Shown: piece by piece, positions 1 through 49,040 of the stretch
Numbering within the stretch: the stretch's first letter is position 1
How the letters are laid out: each line of letters begins with the position of its first letter
From: Zonotrichia leucophrys gambelii
Taxonomy: Eukaryota > Chordata > Aves > Passeriformes > Passerellidae
Reading direction: 5' to 3'
Assembly (NCBI RefSeq): GCF_028769735.1
Contig: NC_088171.1
Coordinates: 143,923,917 to 143,987,916, forward strand
Length of the DNA stretch: 64,000 nt
Program-made: the position numbers and the translations under genes
Notes under the pieces: generated by a model
The model's input: the letters and a program-made list of their open reading frames with translations, nothing else
Told to the model about the DNA's origin: nothing
Database searches by the model: none

Positions 1-153
1 TCCTTTATGCTTGCTGTTGACAAGGTCCTCATCTTTCTACCACAGTTTTATTTTAGAAGTTTACTTACCACAGAAAAATAAACAAAAGTGGCTAAAATAA
101 TGGGAAGAAATTTTAGGAAATCTGTATTTCCTGGTTTTAAATAATGAACTTAC

Positions 154-35691
<35,538 letters not shown>

Positions 35692-36234
35692 CTACAATAA
35701 CAAGAAGTAAACAAACTTCAAATATTTACTTCATTGATTGCCAGAATATACTTTAACAACTAAAAAGAAACCAACAAAACAAGTAGTTTCACAGGCTGGA
35801 AAAAGCTGCAGGTACAACTGATTCAGCCTGTGGGAAGGTCTGGGGTCATTCAACCCCTTCAGGACGAATTAAAGAATTGAACTGAAAATGCTCTGACAAC
35901 AGAGCAGAACAGTACTGACAGCACTAGAAGAAAAATGCCATTTTAGTTTTGCAAAGGACAAAGCATTTATTCAATTGCATTTTATTTTGGAAAAAAACCC
36001 AAGAAAAGAAATAGCAGATGCTTCTACACTAGCCCTACAGTTTCTACTACAACTAAATTGCTTGATAACATCTGTGGCTCTCCTACAGTAATAGCGTTTG
36101 TAGACACAGATCACAACACTATCCCCTGCACCAAATTTCACAACATAACTCTAAAAGTACAGCAGATGAAAAGCAGTAAATCAAAATAAAGGAATAACAC
36201 TTGATTTTGTGCAACATAATGTGACTGAAGGACT

Positions 36235-36269
36235 AATAACAATAATAATAATAATAATAATAGTAATAA
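36235..36269. repeat. AAT microsatellite
   Basis: About ten AAT/ATA units with one interruption (tagtaat). Confidence 0.88.
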
Positions 36270-36849
36270 AATATACATTTTCAGGACTACATCTTTAAGA
36301 ACTTCAAATTTTCTGCAATAGTTCCAAAATCCAGTATAAAACGTTATTAGGTAATGATGAATTGAGGATTAGATTTCCAATCATACACAGAAATGCTTAA
36401 ATAGTGTGCTATATTTTTTCTCCATTTAGATCACAGGCAATTTCCCATCACCTAGGTAATGTTAGATTAGTGTTTGCAGTATGGCAGTGTTTGCCATATT
36501 AAATTCACTTCCAAATCACTGGAGATTGGAGAACTTGTACTCAGAACCACTGTCAGGACAGCAGCACAACTGAGCATGGGGCCTGGTAGAGACCACACCA
36601 TTCACACTGCAGAGACCCTTGCACAGCCCTGTTATCTAAAAGTTCAAACTCTGGAGCTCCTGGGGGTCTGAAGCCTGGCAGAACAAGGCACAATGTCAGC
36701 CACTCCTACAGAGGGACATCACCAGCAAGACTGAGTGGAAACACCCCATAAGCAGAGCTTCCACTGCCAAATCTGAGATGGTTTTGACAGTAAAAGCCTT
36801 AGAAAACCTCATAGCATCTTCCAATACCTGAAAAACTAGGTCTGCAAAA

Positions 36850-37148
36850 CAGCTGGAGAAGGAGGTTTTTATAAGGGCATAGAGTGATAGGAGAAGGGTG
36901 AATGGCTTGAAACTGAGAGTAGGCTGAAATCAGATATTAGGTAGAGATTCTTTTCTGTGAGGGTTGTGAGGGACTGGCACATGTTACCCAGAGAAGTTGT
37001 GATTACTCCATCCCTAGAAGTCTTCAAGGCCTGGATGAGGCTTTGAACAATCTGGTCTACTGGAAGGTGCTCTTGCCCATGGCAAGGACATAGGAACTAC
37101 ATGATATTTAGGTTTTCTTCCAACCCAAGACATTCTACGATTCTATAA
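36850..37148 (+). mobile_element. CR1 LINE fragment, 3' end
   Basis: This 300-bp plus-orientation copy reads tttataagggcatagagtga, a diverged grouping of gggttgtgagggactggcac and cccagagaagttgtgattac, then ttcttccaacccaagacatt, and ends cattctacgattctata. It is the CR1 3' end with the typical tail. It is diverged and 5'-truncated. Confidence 0.9.
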
Positions 37149-40100
37149 TTGAAGGATATTCCGCTGGACATCAAGAAGCACCAGAAAACCACATCGGGAG
37201 CTCCAGGTCAACTACAGCATTAAGCACTGGAGACAGGTAAATGTGAGGGTTCTGCTCTTCAGTCAGTTCCAAACACTGAGTGCTCCTCTGTGTGAACACT
37301 TCCAGTAGGAATCCATACAGAGAGAAACCAATTAACATATAATGGTTCTGTTTTGAGTAGCCCAATTTTAACCATGCAAAATGTTATAGCTGAACATGAT
37401 AATCTGTAACAAAAAATGGAATGTTTCTGTTCCTTAACTGGAAACAACCATTTTCTAAGATCATGCAATCACTCCTGTGGCAGCTAAAACTAGAACGTTT
37501 GGAACCACAAAAGCTGTAAAAATGCCTTCTGAGGCTATTTATCTCTAGGGGTTTTTTTCCATTTACAGCAGAACAATGGATTAAAACATTAAGAACTGCA
37601 AACATCATTACTTCTTTTGCTCCTCACTAAAATAGTGGGTTTGATTTGACTTACATCTTGCCAGGAAAAGTTACCATTTTTAAATGTAATAAAATATTGG
37701 GAACTCAGTGTTCCTTTCCAAGACAGTGCACAGCAAGTGCTTCTCTTTGATTCCTTTGCAAATGCTGTCAAAAGCTTTTGCTCCTGCCTGCCTCTACGTC
37801 AGGCAGTTGCTATCATACATTTCTACTGAAGTTCTTTCTATCTTCAATGACCAGAAAAAAATAATGACTCATTTGTCTACTGAGAGTTTGAACACAAGAT
37901 AAGAATTTGAAACCAATATTTTGAAAGAAAGACAATGGTTAACATTGATGAGATTGAGAGATAAAACTTTGCACTAAGGTCTGGTACTGAAGCAAATTGG
38001 ACATTTAGGAGAAAGAAACAAATACAAAATCCCCAGGAAACTTTCTCCTGAAGTTATTAATCTAAAAGACTATGACAAGCAGACTAGAAAAATTTTCTAA
38101 ATTGGATTTGGTATTGAATTAGATGCAATCACTAATGTGAGAGCAGGAGGAAAGGGAACATTCATTATTTTAAAAGAGGAATCACTGAGTAAAGCAATAT
38201 ACAAAGATGACATCCACAGCCTGAAGGAGCCAGTGATCTAAGTGAAAATGACATCACAGGCCAATTTTGTATTTTTATACTTGCAAATACAATTTTTACA
38301 TAAACTACTTCTTCATAGTCCAAAACTATAAATAAAGCACACTTACATACCAAGTACAAAAAACCTGTTATCTGGGGTTGCTTAGGTGCTTTTGGGTGTT
38401 GAGGTTTTTTGGTTGTTTGATTTTGTTTTGTTTATTTTATATAACTGGAGACAGATTGTTTCCAAATATATTACATTCCTCTTAGATGTCTTTTCCTTGT
38501 AACTTTTAGGTGCACTCTGCTGCAAACTAATTAAGTTGCACTCAATGCTCAATTCAATTATTATTCCAGAGTAATATTACCTTCTCAGCATCTTAGACAG
38601 GAACACCCTTGCTTTCCCTTGTTAGGTGAAAACGAGCTTTTGCAGTATCCATTAATTTTCATTTTGAGTATTTAGAATACTAAACACTTTAACTGCTTAT
38701 CATTGAAGACACAAAATGTGATCTTCCATTAAAAGTGGCATACATTTATGTAAGTGGAAATTTCAGTGTCTTAGGGAGCCAAGGAGTTTCTGTGACAATC
38801 CCTGGGTATTCAGTGGCACTCCTTCCTACCTACTGAACTCTTCCTTACCACCACCCACTCCTGACAAATGCTTCTTTCTTCATTTCCATAAAACCATCTT
38901 GTGCAGGAGGCCTTTTTAAATTCAACAGAAGAACATTTTCTTACCCTCTTATGCATTTTGGAAAGATGAATCATTTAAAGGTACCCATACCACAGATTTA
39001 CTACCTTATTAGCTAAACAAAGCTTTATTCTTGAAAATGCCCATTTTGGAGACAAGATCAAAATAATGCAAAATCAGTTTCAAAAAAAAGGGGGGAGAAA
39101 AATTTGAGAAAGAACACAAAACCACCATATTTAATCTGCTTAAATAAAATGAAGCACGGAAAGCTCCCTGCTCCTCATTCTCAGCGGATTCTCTGGCTTT
39201 GTTGAGGTTTCAGGTTGCTGCATTCACTTATATAGAAGCTTATGCTGAAGAAGAAAATCTCCTGATCATTCAACATCATCTCTTCTAACTAATCAGTGCA
39301 GAATTCCCCACATAGTTACTCCAGATATAATTTCTCCTTTCTGGTATAATATGGGTGCTTTGAACCTAGCCTGCCATTTCAAGCCACCAACTTGGTTCCA
39401 ATCTGCCCTGCTGAAGAAAGCATTGTCTCTGCTCCCTGACCCCAGGGCACTCCTGTTGGCCACACCAGACCCAGCTCAGGAGCTGCTGTGCTGCCAACAG
39501 CCCTGTGAAAGCTCCTTTTTAGCCCACCTTCCATCAGTGCAGCGCACACTGACAGACATCTGTACTTAGCTACCATTGCACATTCAGAGAAGGCACCTCC
39601 TCCCTCCTAAGAGCTACAGTCACAGGTAGCTGTTCATACCAGGGAGTGGAAAACTTGTCCACTTGAGCATATAAAACCAAGTTAACTTTGGGCTGGAGAA
39701 AAGGTGAGCTCTCCCAATGGATCATTCATTGATGGAGATCACTGGGAAGCAGCATGGGCACTTCTACCAGCCTGCCACAGCACACAGAACAGGGCCAGGT
39801 CAGGAGAGGTATATGCTGACATTCCCTAACCCACACCAATCCTTTCTGCTACACATTTTCCACTGCTGTTCACATTGACAGACACTGCCTTGCCTCTCCT
39901 CAACCCTCAAGAGCCTGATCTCTTCTCAGTGAGAGGTATTTCTATTTTGGGACCATGCTCTGATTTAATAGTCTCTAAATTTTAAACCAGAAATTATACT
40001 ACAGTAAAGCACGGAAAGTGGTAAATTCTGGTTTGCCATCTGTCTCTGAGATAGTAAAAACTGTCAGGTTCACATTTAGATAAACCACTAATTGTTTCTT

Positions 40101-40548
40101 TAAAACCTTGTGTCTTTTTTATTCTGTACAGATATGTATATATTTATGGGCATGTGTGGGATCTCAGCACCTCAGGACTGAGGTGCCGAGTCACCGAGAC
40201 CACCCTTGGGGGGCTCGGGAGTCCTGGAATGTTGCCAGAAGTGTCTGGTGGCTGGACTTTGATCCTACACAGGAGACGACACCTGTATGAGGATAGGAGG
40301 ATTTCACCGGAGTGAATGGTGAAGGGATTAGTTAATTAGAGGGTGAGACACAGGGTTTAGGATTTCTGTACAGGGGGGTTTAGAGAAGTAAGATGGAGGA
40401 ATTGGGGCGTGTCCTGTCCTTCTTCTTCTTCTCCTCCATCTTCTGTGGTGATGGTGGCACTTTAGGATTGGTTATTACTAAAAGTGCACTGGTTAATAAG
40501 GGTAAAAGGTATGGGGAAAAATGATAATATTGTATACGTAACTTTGAA

Positions 40549-40554
40549 TATAAA
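40549..40554 (+). promoter_or_regulatory. Probable LTR TATA box
   Basis: TATAAA lies in the middle of the solo LTR, about 100 bp before its AATAAA. That spacing is typical of the U3/R promoter of a retroviral LTR. Activity is not shown. Confidence 0.55.
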
Positions 40555-40650
40555 GATAGGTGACCGCCCCGGAGGGCAGGGAGTGTGCTCATGGCTGGCT
40601 GCTGAGCAGACCTCTGTCGGGCCGAGAGAAAATCTTTTAGATAAACAATT

Positions 40651-40656
40651 AATAAA
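40651..40656 (+). terminator. Probable LTR polyadenylation signal
   Basis: AATAAA occurs in the 3' third of the solo LTR, downstream of the TATA box, where the R-region polyadenylation signal is expected. Confidence 0.55.
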
Positions 40657-40796
40657 CACCGAGACAAGATTTGAAGCCTCTTCTCATCCTTTGAAGCGCG
40701 GGCTGCCCCAAGGTCACCCCGGGCCTTTCCAGGCCATCCAAACAGCCGAGAATCGGACAGGCATGTGTGTGCATAAATACATATTAGAGTGTATTA

Positions 40797-40881
40797 GTGA
40801 ATGTCCCTGCTCATGGCAGGGAGGTTGGAACTCGATGAACTTTAAGGTCCCTTGCAACCCAAACCATTCTGTGATTCTATA
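40797..40881 (+). mobile_element. CR1 LINE 3' tail fragment
   Basis: About 85 bp matches the CR1 3' end: catggcagggaggttggaac, tttaaggtcccttgcaaccc, then aaaccattctgtgattctat. It lies 37 bp beyond the LTR. Confidence 0.9.
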
Positions 40882-41176
40882 TTTGCCCTGACGTATTTGT
40901 ACACAAAAGTCTACATGCTATAAACCATACTTATGAATATTTGAAGAGCTTATTGCTAATACACATGAAAATCATGGTTTAAAAAACACATAAACCTTTA
41001 TTTCTATATTAACACAAAACTATTGTCCAGAAGCCAATCACAAAAGTGCTTTGCACACATATTAAATTCAGCTTTTCTAGAAATCAACACCAACCCAGAG
41101 GCACACATTTGCACAAAGGATGCTACTGCCCATTGAGACCATTAGAGTACTAAAACATCAAATACATTTTGTGTAC

Positions 41177-41233
41177 CTTGCAAACCTTTGCAATTTGTAG
41201 AGGGGTAAAAAATCCACTAATTTCTGTGTCAGC
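41177..41233 (-). other. Candidate cassette exon in the 5' intron of ASAP1
   Basis: On the minus strand a 57-bp segment lies between a pyrimidine-rich acceptor (a T-run followed by ttgttgttag) and a gtacac donor. In phase 0 it reads ADTEISGFFTPLQIAKVCK with no stop. The next recognised ASAP1 exon starts in phase 0 and 57 is a multiple of three, so inclusion would add 19 residues just before ALDQDRT without changing the frame. I do not recognise the peptide. It could be a real alternative exon or a chance exon-like sequence. Confidence 0.4.
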
Positions 41234-43407
41234 CTAACAACAACAAAATAAAAAAGTGGCTCAAGACAGCGACTGTAACATTAATATGTCAGTATATTAT
41301 CTGAAGGAGATGCATGTTCCAACTGGAACAAACAACTCATGCTTATGTTAGAGGAAGTTTAGAAATTCACAGCATTTTTAAGAGATTTGCCTTAAAAGAT
41401 CCCATATCCTACCAGTACCAGAACCCATCCACAAAAATAACATACCAGAGAAGAAATATTTTAAACCATTCCAATATTTCGCACAAGACAAATCCATGAC
41501 AAAACCTTGAAGGCAATCAGAGCATGCACAACCTATGTACTTATCACAAAAAACTTCTCTCTCCATGTATTTTAAGAAATTATTTTATTATATTGAAAAA
41601 GTAATCCATGTGAAATATAAAAATATTTGAGGTTACACACACAAATGGGTGTAATGAATGCTTGGTAGTCATGTGCCTGTATTGTCAGACACAAGAATAA
41701 TTATTTCATGAAACACACACAGATGATTTATCAGCTTCAAGGGACTAAAAGTAGTAAACCTTTCACTTACCAATTTACACACTTCTCTAACCCTGGCACA
41801 GAAGTTACTGCTGGCTATCCTATAAAACATGCCTGCCCTCTGATCCAGTCCCAGTTACAGGACCCACGGAATGAAGTAGAGAAATAGCACCTTACAAAGT
41901 CATGACTGTGCAGCAGCAGTATCAGCTTTCCTCACAAAAAAAGTCCAGACTTTATTGGAAATACAATAAACACAGACTAGACAGCTACTAAGTTATTGCA
42001 TGCCACTGAAATTGCAACAACACAAACCCCTTTAATTGCCACAGTGAAACAGAACCAAAAGAGAAGATTAGCATCAAGTGTTGGTCTCCTGTAGCTCACT
42101 CACTCAGAAATGAGCAGAATTCCAAACCCACTTAATTCTGAACACAGAGAAGTGATTCAAACCACCCTTCCCATCCTTCCCTCCCCACTCAATTTATACT
42201 GTTCCTGCCAGTCACCAGAATGAAAATTGTTTCCAATTGTTGGTCTCAGCACATGGCTACATGACAAAAGTGTTATGTAGCAAATGAAAGGGTGTTCAAG
42301 TGTTAAGAATTTTCTAGAGACAACCTCTTTGTGTAAAAGGTAGATATACAAAGGTCCAGCTTGAACTTGTCCTGAACTACTTAAGAAAACCCCAAAGGGT
42401 GCCAGTGAGAAGAAGCAAACCAAAATAACACATCAACAAGCACTTATCACTGTGGTAACTGATGCCAGCATCATTTCATACACCACCATTTCCCAACTGC
42501 TTCGAACACCAATTAAAATAACATCATTTTTAAAACCTTGTCTTTTCTCTGAAAAAATTCTGAAAATTTTAAGCTTCAACTGTTTTAAGCATAACCTAAT
42601 GAAAAAAGCATTCAGTGATCAAACTGAGTAAATACATTTTCCCAAAAGTATTTTTTCAGGTAATGTCAAAATTTAACATAGATCCCATCAGTTGAACTTT
42701 CCTCACATCTGCTCTTAGCTACACGGTCTGATGTAATGCAACAGTCTCTCCAAACTCCACATATGTGACAAAAATCACCAACCTCCAGAGCTGTGAAGGT
42801 CACAACAGATGAGCCAGCTCATTTGTGTGGGCTCTTAGAAGAGCAGCAGAACTCTTAGCCACTTAATTATTCTCCAAGTATTACTCAAATGGAAGCACAG
42901 TCGATATTGCTTAGAAAAGCACAGTATTGCTAATTGTAATTTGTTTAACAACTGGATCCTTCTTTGCAACCAGACTTCTACCCAGCAGCCTTTGCTGCAA
43001 GAGCAAGACACTAGTCAATATCTATGTATGATCACTTCTGCATTAAATGAAGTTAGCAGCACATTTTTTCTAATGACCACGGTGTGGATGTTGGATTTTG
43101 TGCATACTCTGACACACCTGGGAAAGCTTAACAATATTTTGTGCAATTTCTTCCTTCTAGCTCTCAGTTGAGTTACATCAATACTTTGGGGTCTAACTTA
43201 TTTTGTGCACAAGGTACCTTTAGAGATATCTGAAAAATAAGCTGAGAGATTTGTTTCCAGGAATGTTGAGTACACTGATCAGATTTATTCTTTAATTTTT
43301 GTCATGTAGGAGATGCTGAAAATTAGTGACAACACTTGAAAGCATCCAGTGACAGCTTCTCCCACAGGCTCTAAACCAGCTTCACTGGGTAGAAACTAAT
43401 CTTGGTG

Positions 43408-43580
43408 ATAAACATCAGAGAATGGTTTGGGCTGGAAAACATCATCTAGTTCCAATGCTCCTGACATGGAAGGGACACCTTTCACTAGAACAAGTTGCTC
43501 AAAGCCCCATCCAACCTTGCATTGAAACCTTCCAAGGATAGGGCATCCACAGCTTCTCTGGACACAGAGGGGCATTGACA
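43408..43580 (-). mobile_element. CR1 LINE 3' end fragment, minus orientation
   Basis: The plus strand reads the reverse complement of a CR1 3' end: aatggtttgggctggaaaac, catctagttccaatgctcct, gttgctcaaagccccatcca, and gggcatccacagcttctctg. The tail is at the low-coordinate end. Confidence 0.9.
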
Positions 43581-46364
43581 ACTACTTAGTGACAATATTC
43601 TTATCTTTATACTGGCAACAACACACCTTGAGCCAGCTACAGCTGCTGGAACAGCTAACACTGACTGCATACAAACCCACTTCAATTAGCAGCAGTGAAG
43701 CTGAATAGTACAGAAACCTAAAATGGCAAAACCAGTGAAAAAAACCTTCCCAGTTTAAATGTCACTACAGCACAACTTTACCTATTTCACACCCCAGCTG
43801 CTGGATAAACACATTGGCATGACTGCTGGGATAAAATATGGCTACAGCTCAGAAACTAGCACACCCACAGCCAGGCTCCCAGCTCCTGAAGATGCCACTG
43901 TCCCCAGTTCCAGGCTGCACACAGGGCTTTGCCAGCACTAAGGCTGCACAGGACATCACCCAAGAACCTTCCTACATTACAAATGCTCCTGTGTTTAAAA
44001 TAACGAGCGCTGCTGCACTCTGTTTTTTAGTGAGCCATGGCATATTGTCAGTCTTTTTTTCCTGTGACTTGATAGTTCTTGCCCACATCAGCAATCTATT
44101 AAGTACTGTTTTAAAAGCACAAAGGGAATGATCCTAAACTAATAGAAGTCTATTCTCTCCCTGAATTCTTGCAAATCTCTCTTTATGCTTTTTTACAAAA
44201 GCTAGGGGAAATATATTGATTTGGGTGTGAGTATTGGCTACCAAATACTACCCCACAAAATTACTTCTTTTTTTTCCAGCATAATTCATTAAAGTTTCTT
44301 GTAATTTACCCGAGACATTATAAAGTGACATTTTCATTTAACAAAAATCTAACCTGAAAAGCTTATATGGAAGAGACATATCTATACACCAGCACACCCA
44401 AAAAAGATAGAACAAGATTATGTATTTTTGAGAACAATCAAACAATAAACTCATCAGAAGATAGTGAACATTTGAGGCAAGGTCTTTCAAAAGGAAACAA
44501 AATGAGGAGAAGATGACATATAAACAGCAGAAACACAACCACATTCAACAGATGTGCTAACATAGGGTTATTAAAAATGTGATTCTTAGCAACTTGAACT
44601 GAAAAAAAGTACAGAAGTCTCTAGAAAATTGCTCCCCCCACTATACCAGAATGTAAATTTCACTAACAGGATAGCTCTTTGGTTGCAGCATCGGAATTAA
44701 ATACTACAAAATATTTTTGTCCCCATTTAACTCTTTTCCTTCTTTTTTCTGAAACCACAAAATATTTTGCAGCAGGCTCTGCATTTAAGCTGTTATCCCA
44801 GTAACTCACAGGCACTTTCTACTCAGGGACTACTTGATCAGGACTAGTTATTCTTCCTGGCAGAAAAACTCTACAAACATTGTCCACAGTTTCTCTGAAT
44901 GCTACAAAAGTCAAAAGTGACACTGAGGAATAAATGCAGCCTCTCCATGGTGCTGCAGGCACTCAGCACACTCCCATCTCATGGCCCCATAAACTCCAAC
45001 CCTGAGTGGCATTGTTGGGACCTTCTACCACCATTCCACCATTACTACTACCATCAGAAATGCTTTTAAGAAAACAAAATTGCCCTGGCTAAGGTGAGGG
45101 AACAGACATGATCTCTTACTTGAGAAGAGGAACAACTCATGCTCCTTCTTCTCCTAACTCCTGAACAAATACTTAAATGCATACATTGATGGATGACTGC
45201 AATATTCCATTTCAGAATGATTCCATTCAGAGAAAAAAAAAGTGAGTATATTAGCATAATAATACTGTTTCTTGAAAAAAAAAAAAAAAATAAAATTGTG
45301 TCTGTTTTTTCCAGGCTGCAGTTTCAAGGGTTTCATTAGGTTAATTAAAAAAAAAAATAGGATTTCCAGTATAACACAGACCTTGAAGACAACTACAACA
45401 TGATGGGACACTGTTATGGTCCAGTTTTGTTCTGCTTATGGAGACTGCAATGATGGCAGACTCGGTGAGATTTCACCTTTCATCATGTTAAACCTTCAAC
45501 CAGCACCACTTATGAAATTCAGAGCTACATTCATGTCACCAGCTAACAGAGCATCATCTTACAAGCAAACTTCATTACAGGGTATAACAAAGAATGACAC
45601 TATTGGATAATAACAGAAAGAGGAATAAAAACACATCTAGAACCAATCTATAAAATAAGCATACATTCAATTTTTGCTGTTTTTAAGGTAAATTTAAAAA
45701 TGGAAATTAGAAGTCTTATTATATACAGTAGGAGTTATATTTCTAATCTAATTCTAATTCTGCTTAGCCTGTGACTAGAACTTTACAAAATGCATAAATG
45801 AGGGGATTGGAGGTACTCTCTTAAAAAAGAAAAATAAAATCACAAGAGTATAATTTAGATTTGAAGCATTAATTTTTTAATTTCCATGTTATGTTCTTTA
45901 ATATAATTATTTCCTCTGGACATATATAATTTAGTGGGAAAATTATAGAAAAGAAAACACAATAATCGGGACAGCCAAGTCCAGTATTTTAATAAAAGAC
46001 TCATCTCAAAGCTTCTATTTTCTTCTACATTGCCTTTCAATCAACATGCAAAAATAGCATAAATGCACAGTAGAAAATGAAGATGTATACCTCATCCTCA
46101 TTGTGGTACAGAAAACCTACAGACTTCTAAAAGCTATAAAGGCTGAAGAAAACCAAGCCATAGACATGTGTATAATACATATGATTTAATTATATATGTG
46201 TTTAATTACCAGAATAATTCTATATACAACTTAAGACCAGAGTAAAATCTGCTTTCTCAATATACAAGTAAAAAAAGTGAAATGAGAAGGGATATCAAAA
46301 CTAAAGCAAAGAGCTGTGTTTGATTATACTCTGTAGGTTTATTTTGGGAATGCTGGCACACATT

Positions 46365-46387
46365 ATGACCAGTTGCAAACTGGTCAT
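46365..46387. repeat. Perfect short hairpin
   Basis: The arms atgaccagtt and aactggtcat (10 bp, perfect) flank a 3-base loop. No function can be assigned. Confidence 0.7.
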
Positions 46388-47170
46388 GCATAGAAAAGAA
46401 TTTCTGACTCATATACAAGTGTATAAGTGACAGCAACCAACCAAGGGTGCAAGAAGAGGATATTTTAACTCCTCTGAAAGCCTACAATGTAAAGGTAACC
46501 TTAAATTCCCCAAATTGACCTGACAAAGTCATTGGGACAGCACAGAATCTACAACTTTCCCTTCCATACCAAAGACACTTTAAATACAGGGCTGATTTAA
46601 AAGGTATTGTTTTAAAACCACAGTGAAACTTAGAAGAATTTGGCAGCAATTTTCAGCATTTTATGAAACATTATGAGCACTTTGCAAGCAAACTGCTTCT
46701 TTCTTCACAGCATTTTTTTAACCTAGTATGGTGTTTTGCAAAAAGAGCCCCATGCTATTTCTCTTTTATTACTGTATTAGAGAACAGATGCCCTTGGAGA
46801 ATACTCTATAATTTTCTTTTAATAATATCACACTTCAGATAATAATTCATAGCCAAGATTCTAAACATAGCTAAATTACACTAGCAACAATTTTCTTTAA
46901 AATACTCAGGCAAAAAGCATTCACATTCCACAGATTCAAACACAGAAGTTAGTCAAAGAACACAACTTCCTATATATGCAGGACTTGAAGGAGAAGGTTC
47001 ACATTCAATGAAGTTAGAGAAGACCACACACAATCATCCTTCTCTTCCTCAAGCTCAAAACACTTTTGCTAACACTTGTACTAGACACCCACAATGAATA
47101 TAAAATAATTGTACAACAAACTCTGCTGTGTTTATTTTGGTTTGTTTTATCTAACCAGCAGTCTAAGTAA

Positions 47171-47564
47171 CGCAGGCTGAGAGAGGTGGGGCTGCTCAGC
47201 CTGGAGAAGAGAAAGCTCTGTGGTGACCTTACAGCACCTTCAGCACCTTAAAGAGCTACAAGAGACCAGGAGTCTGACTTTTTATAAGGGTATGGAGTGA
47301 TAAGGACAAGGGGGAATGGCTTTAAACTGAAGGAGGGTAGATTTAGCTTGGATGTTAGGAAGAAATTCTTTGCTGTGTGGTGAGGCCCTGGATCAGGCTG
47401 CCCAGAGAGGTTATGGGTGCTCCACCTGTGGGAGTCCTCAAGGCCAGGCTAGATGGGGCCTTGAGCAAACTGGTTCAGTGGAAGGTGTCCTGGCCAGGGC
47501 AGGGAGCTGGAACTGGATGATCTTTAAGGTCTCTTCCAACCTAAATCATTCTATGATTCTATGA
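47171..47564 (+). mobile_element. CR1 LINE fragment, 3' end
   Basis: This is a well-preserved 390-bp plus-orientation copy. Landmarks are ggggctgctcagcctggaga, tttataagggtatggagtga, ggatcaggctgcccagagag, ggccaggctagatggggcct, and the ending ctaaatcattctatgattct. It is 5'-truncated. The 70-residue frame inside is not a gene. Confidence 0.93.
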
Positions 47565-49040
47565 TGAGGATGTATGTCACTTCAAAAGAACACAGGTTGG
47601 CAATATCCTTCTTTAAAATAAGGAATATAATTTATGTTTCAGAATGGAGAAAGGAATGTGGGGAAGCAAATGAAAGCCAGGATTGCTACCACAGGGTAAC
47701 AAGAATGCGTGGACAAAGTTGATTCTTACCATGTAGTTTTTCATGCTTGTATAGTATGCAACTAGAACATATAGGCTACCTTTAAACATAGGACAAAATT
47801 CCATAATCTGAAATCCATCCAAAAGAACAATAATTACATAATGAAGTATATTTAATCAGAAACCAAATTATTAATATTTTAAATCTTATGCTTTTTTTTC
47901 CTTTTAACTATACATTCCCCCCCCAAGCACAAAATTAAGACTAATACTAAGCCCTATTAAATGATAGCATTTATCTTTTAGTTACCTTGGTTTGCAAAAA
48001 CAATTTATTCATTTCAGTCCACTCCAAATATTGTATTAACTAAATCTAATGGATGCAGCTAGTGCTTGAATAAAATTAACCTCAGTCAACATCAACCAAC
48101 ATCAGTCTTAAAGACAATCAAGGTTTCCACAATCAAGGAATAATTTTATATAAAAACAAGACAGACCCAGATACTAGAAAAATAATAGATTAACAGGCTG
48201 CAATATTTTAAAATTAAGTAACAGCACAGTAGCTCTCACAAAGTTGCAAAGAAGAAGCTGTGAACACAACAGAAACTTCTGAATTTATGCTACAGTATCT
48301 TCACTTGACAAACACCTTCCAATTTTGATGTTATGCAACATGATACAATGTTATCACCAATAAATATAGTACCATTTCACGATCAGTTTTAGTGAGACTG
48401 ACATTTTCTTCATTTTTACATTTCTGCAGCTTCCTTATAGTATTTTTGATGAAAATTTAATACCTCCAAATGCAATTTAATTCAGTGGAAGCATATGAAT
48501 GAAAATGGATTGTTCTCCTTTTCCTCAGGAAGTAACAATGGTTTCAGGTATCAAAAAATGCAATAGATGTCCTACAATATACACCAAATATATGTGTATG
48601 GTTAAAAGATTCACTTTGGAACATAAAATGAATGTATAGAAAAAATGGTGAGTAATATAATAAAAATTTGGATAGGAAAGATGAAATTGTTAAGCAAATG
48701 AAGGTTGTAATCAATAGCATTCCACATTTCAGCTGGTATTTCATGACTGAAAGCAACAGGACAACAGGAATGCCTGCAGGTTTTAGTGGAAAGCTAGAGT
48801 GGTCAGAGTTCCTGAAAAATATGATTTTCCTGTTTCTCCTCTTCCAACCACTCATTCCTATTGCCTTCTTTGTACCAGCACACTGGTGATCACAAAGTCA
48901 AGGAATTAGATCAGGTTGAAGTTGCCCTTTTTGGTGGGTTGTGCCCATTGTAAATGAGGATGCACAACTGCACACATGGTAGCTCCAACCCCTTCAAAGG
49001 ATGCACAAAGTACAAACCTGCACACACAGATCAGTGTGTT

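Larger units (their letters stand above)
40155..40759 (+). mobile_element. Solo LTR of an endogenous retrovirus, 605 bp, with 6-bp target duplication
   Basis: The element starts TGTGGGATC, ends CGGACA, and is flanked on both sides by GGCATG (40149-40154 and 40760-40765). The TG...CA ends with a 6-bp duplication mark a complete retroviral LTR insertion. Internal landmarks are a pyrimidine-rich stretch near 40415-40443, a TATAAA at 40549-40554 and an AATAAA at 40651-40656, consistent with U3-R-U5 in plus orientation. No gag, pol or env remnant adjoins it, so it is a solo LTR left by recombination between two LTRs. A 6-bp duplication suggests the class II (ERVK-like) group. The orientation is opposite to ASAP1. 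Confidence 0.9.

Noticed and set aside
38581..38591. 11-bp micro-exon-like segment (AG, ATGCTGAGAAG, gtaata)
   Set aside because: It is too short to judge, would shift the frame, and such patterns are common by chance.
41771..41819. 49-bp minus-strand exon-like segment with a strong gtaagt donor
   Set aside because: The only fully open frame is out of phase with a clean cassette insertion, and 49 bp would shift the reading frame. The polypyrimidine tract is poor.
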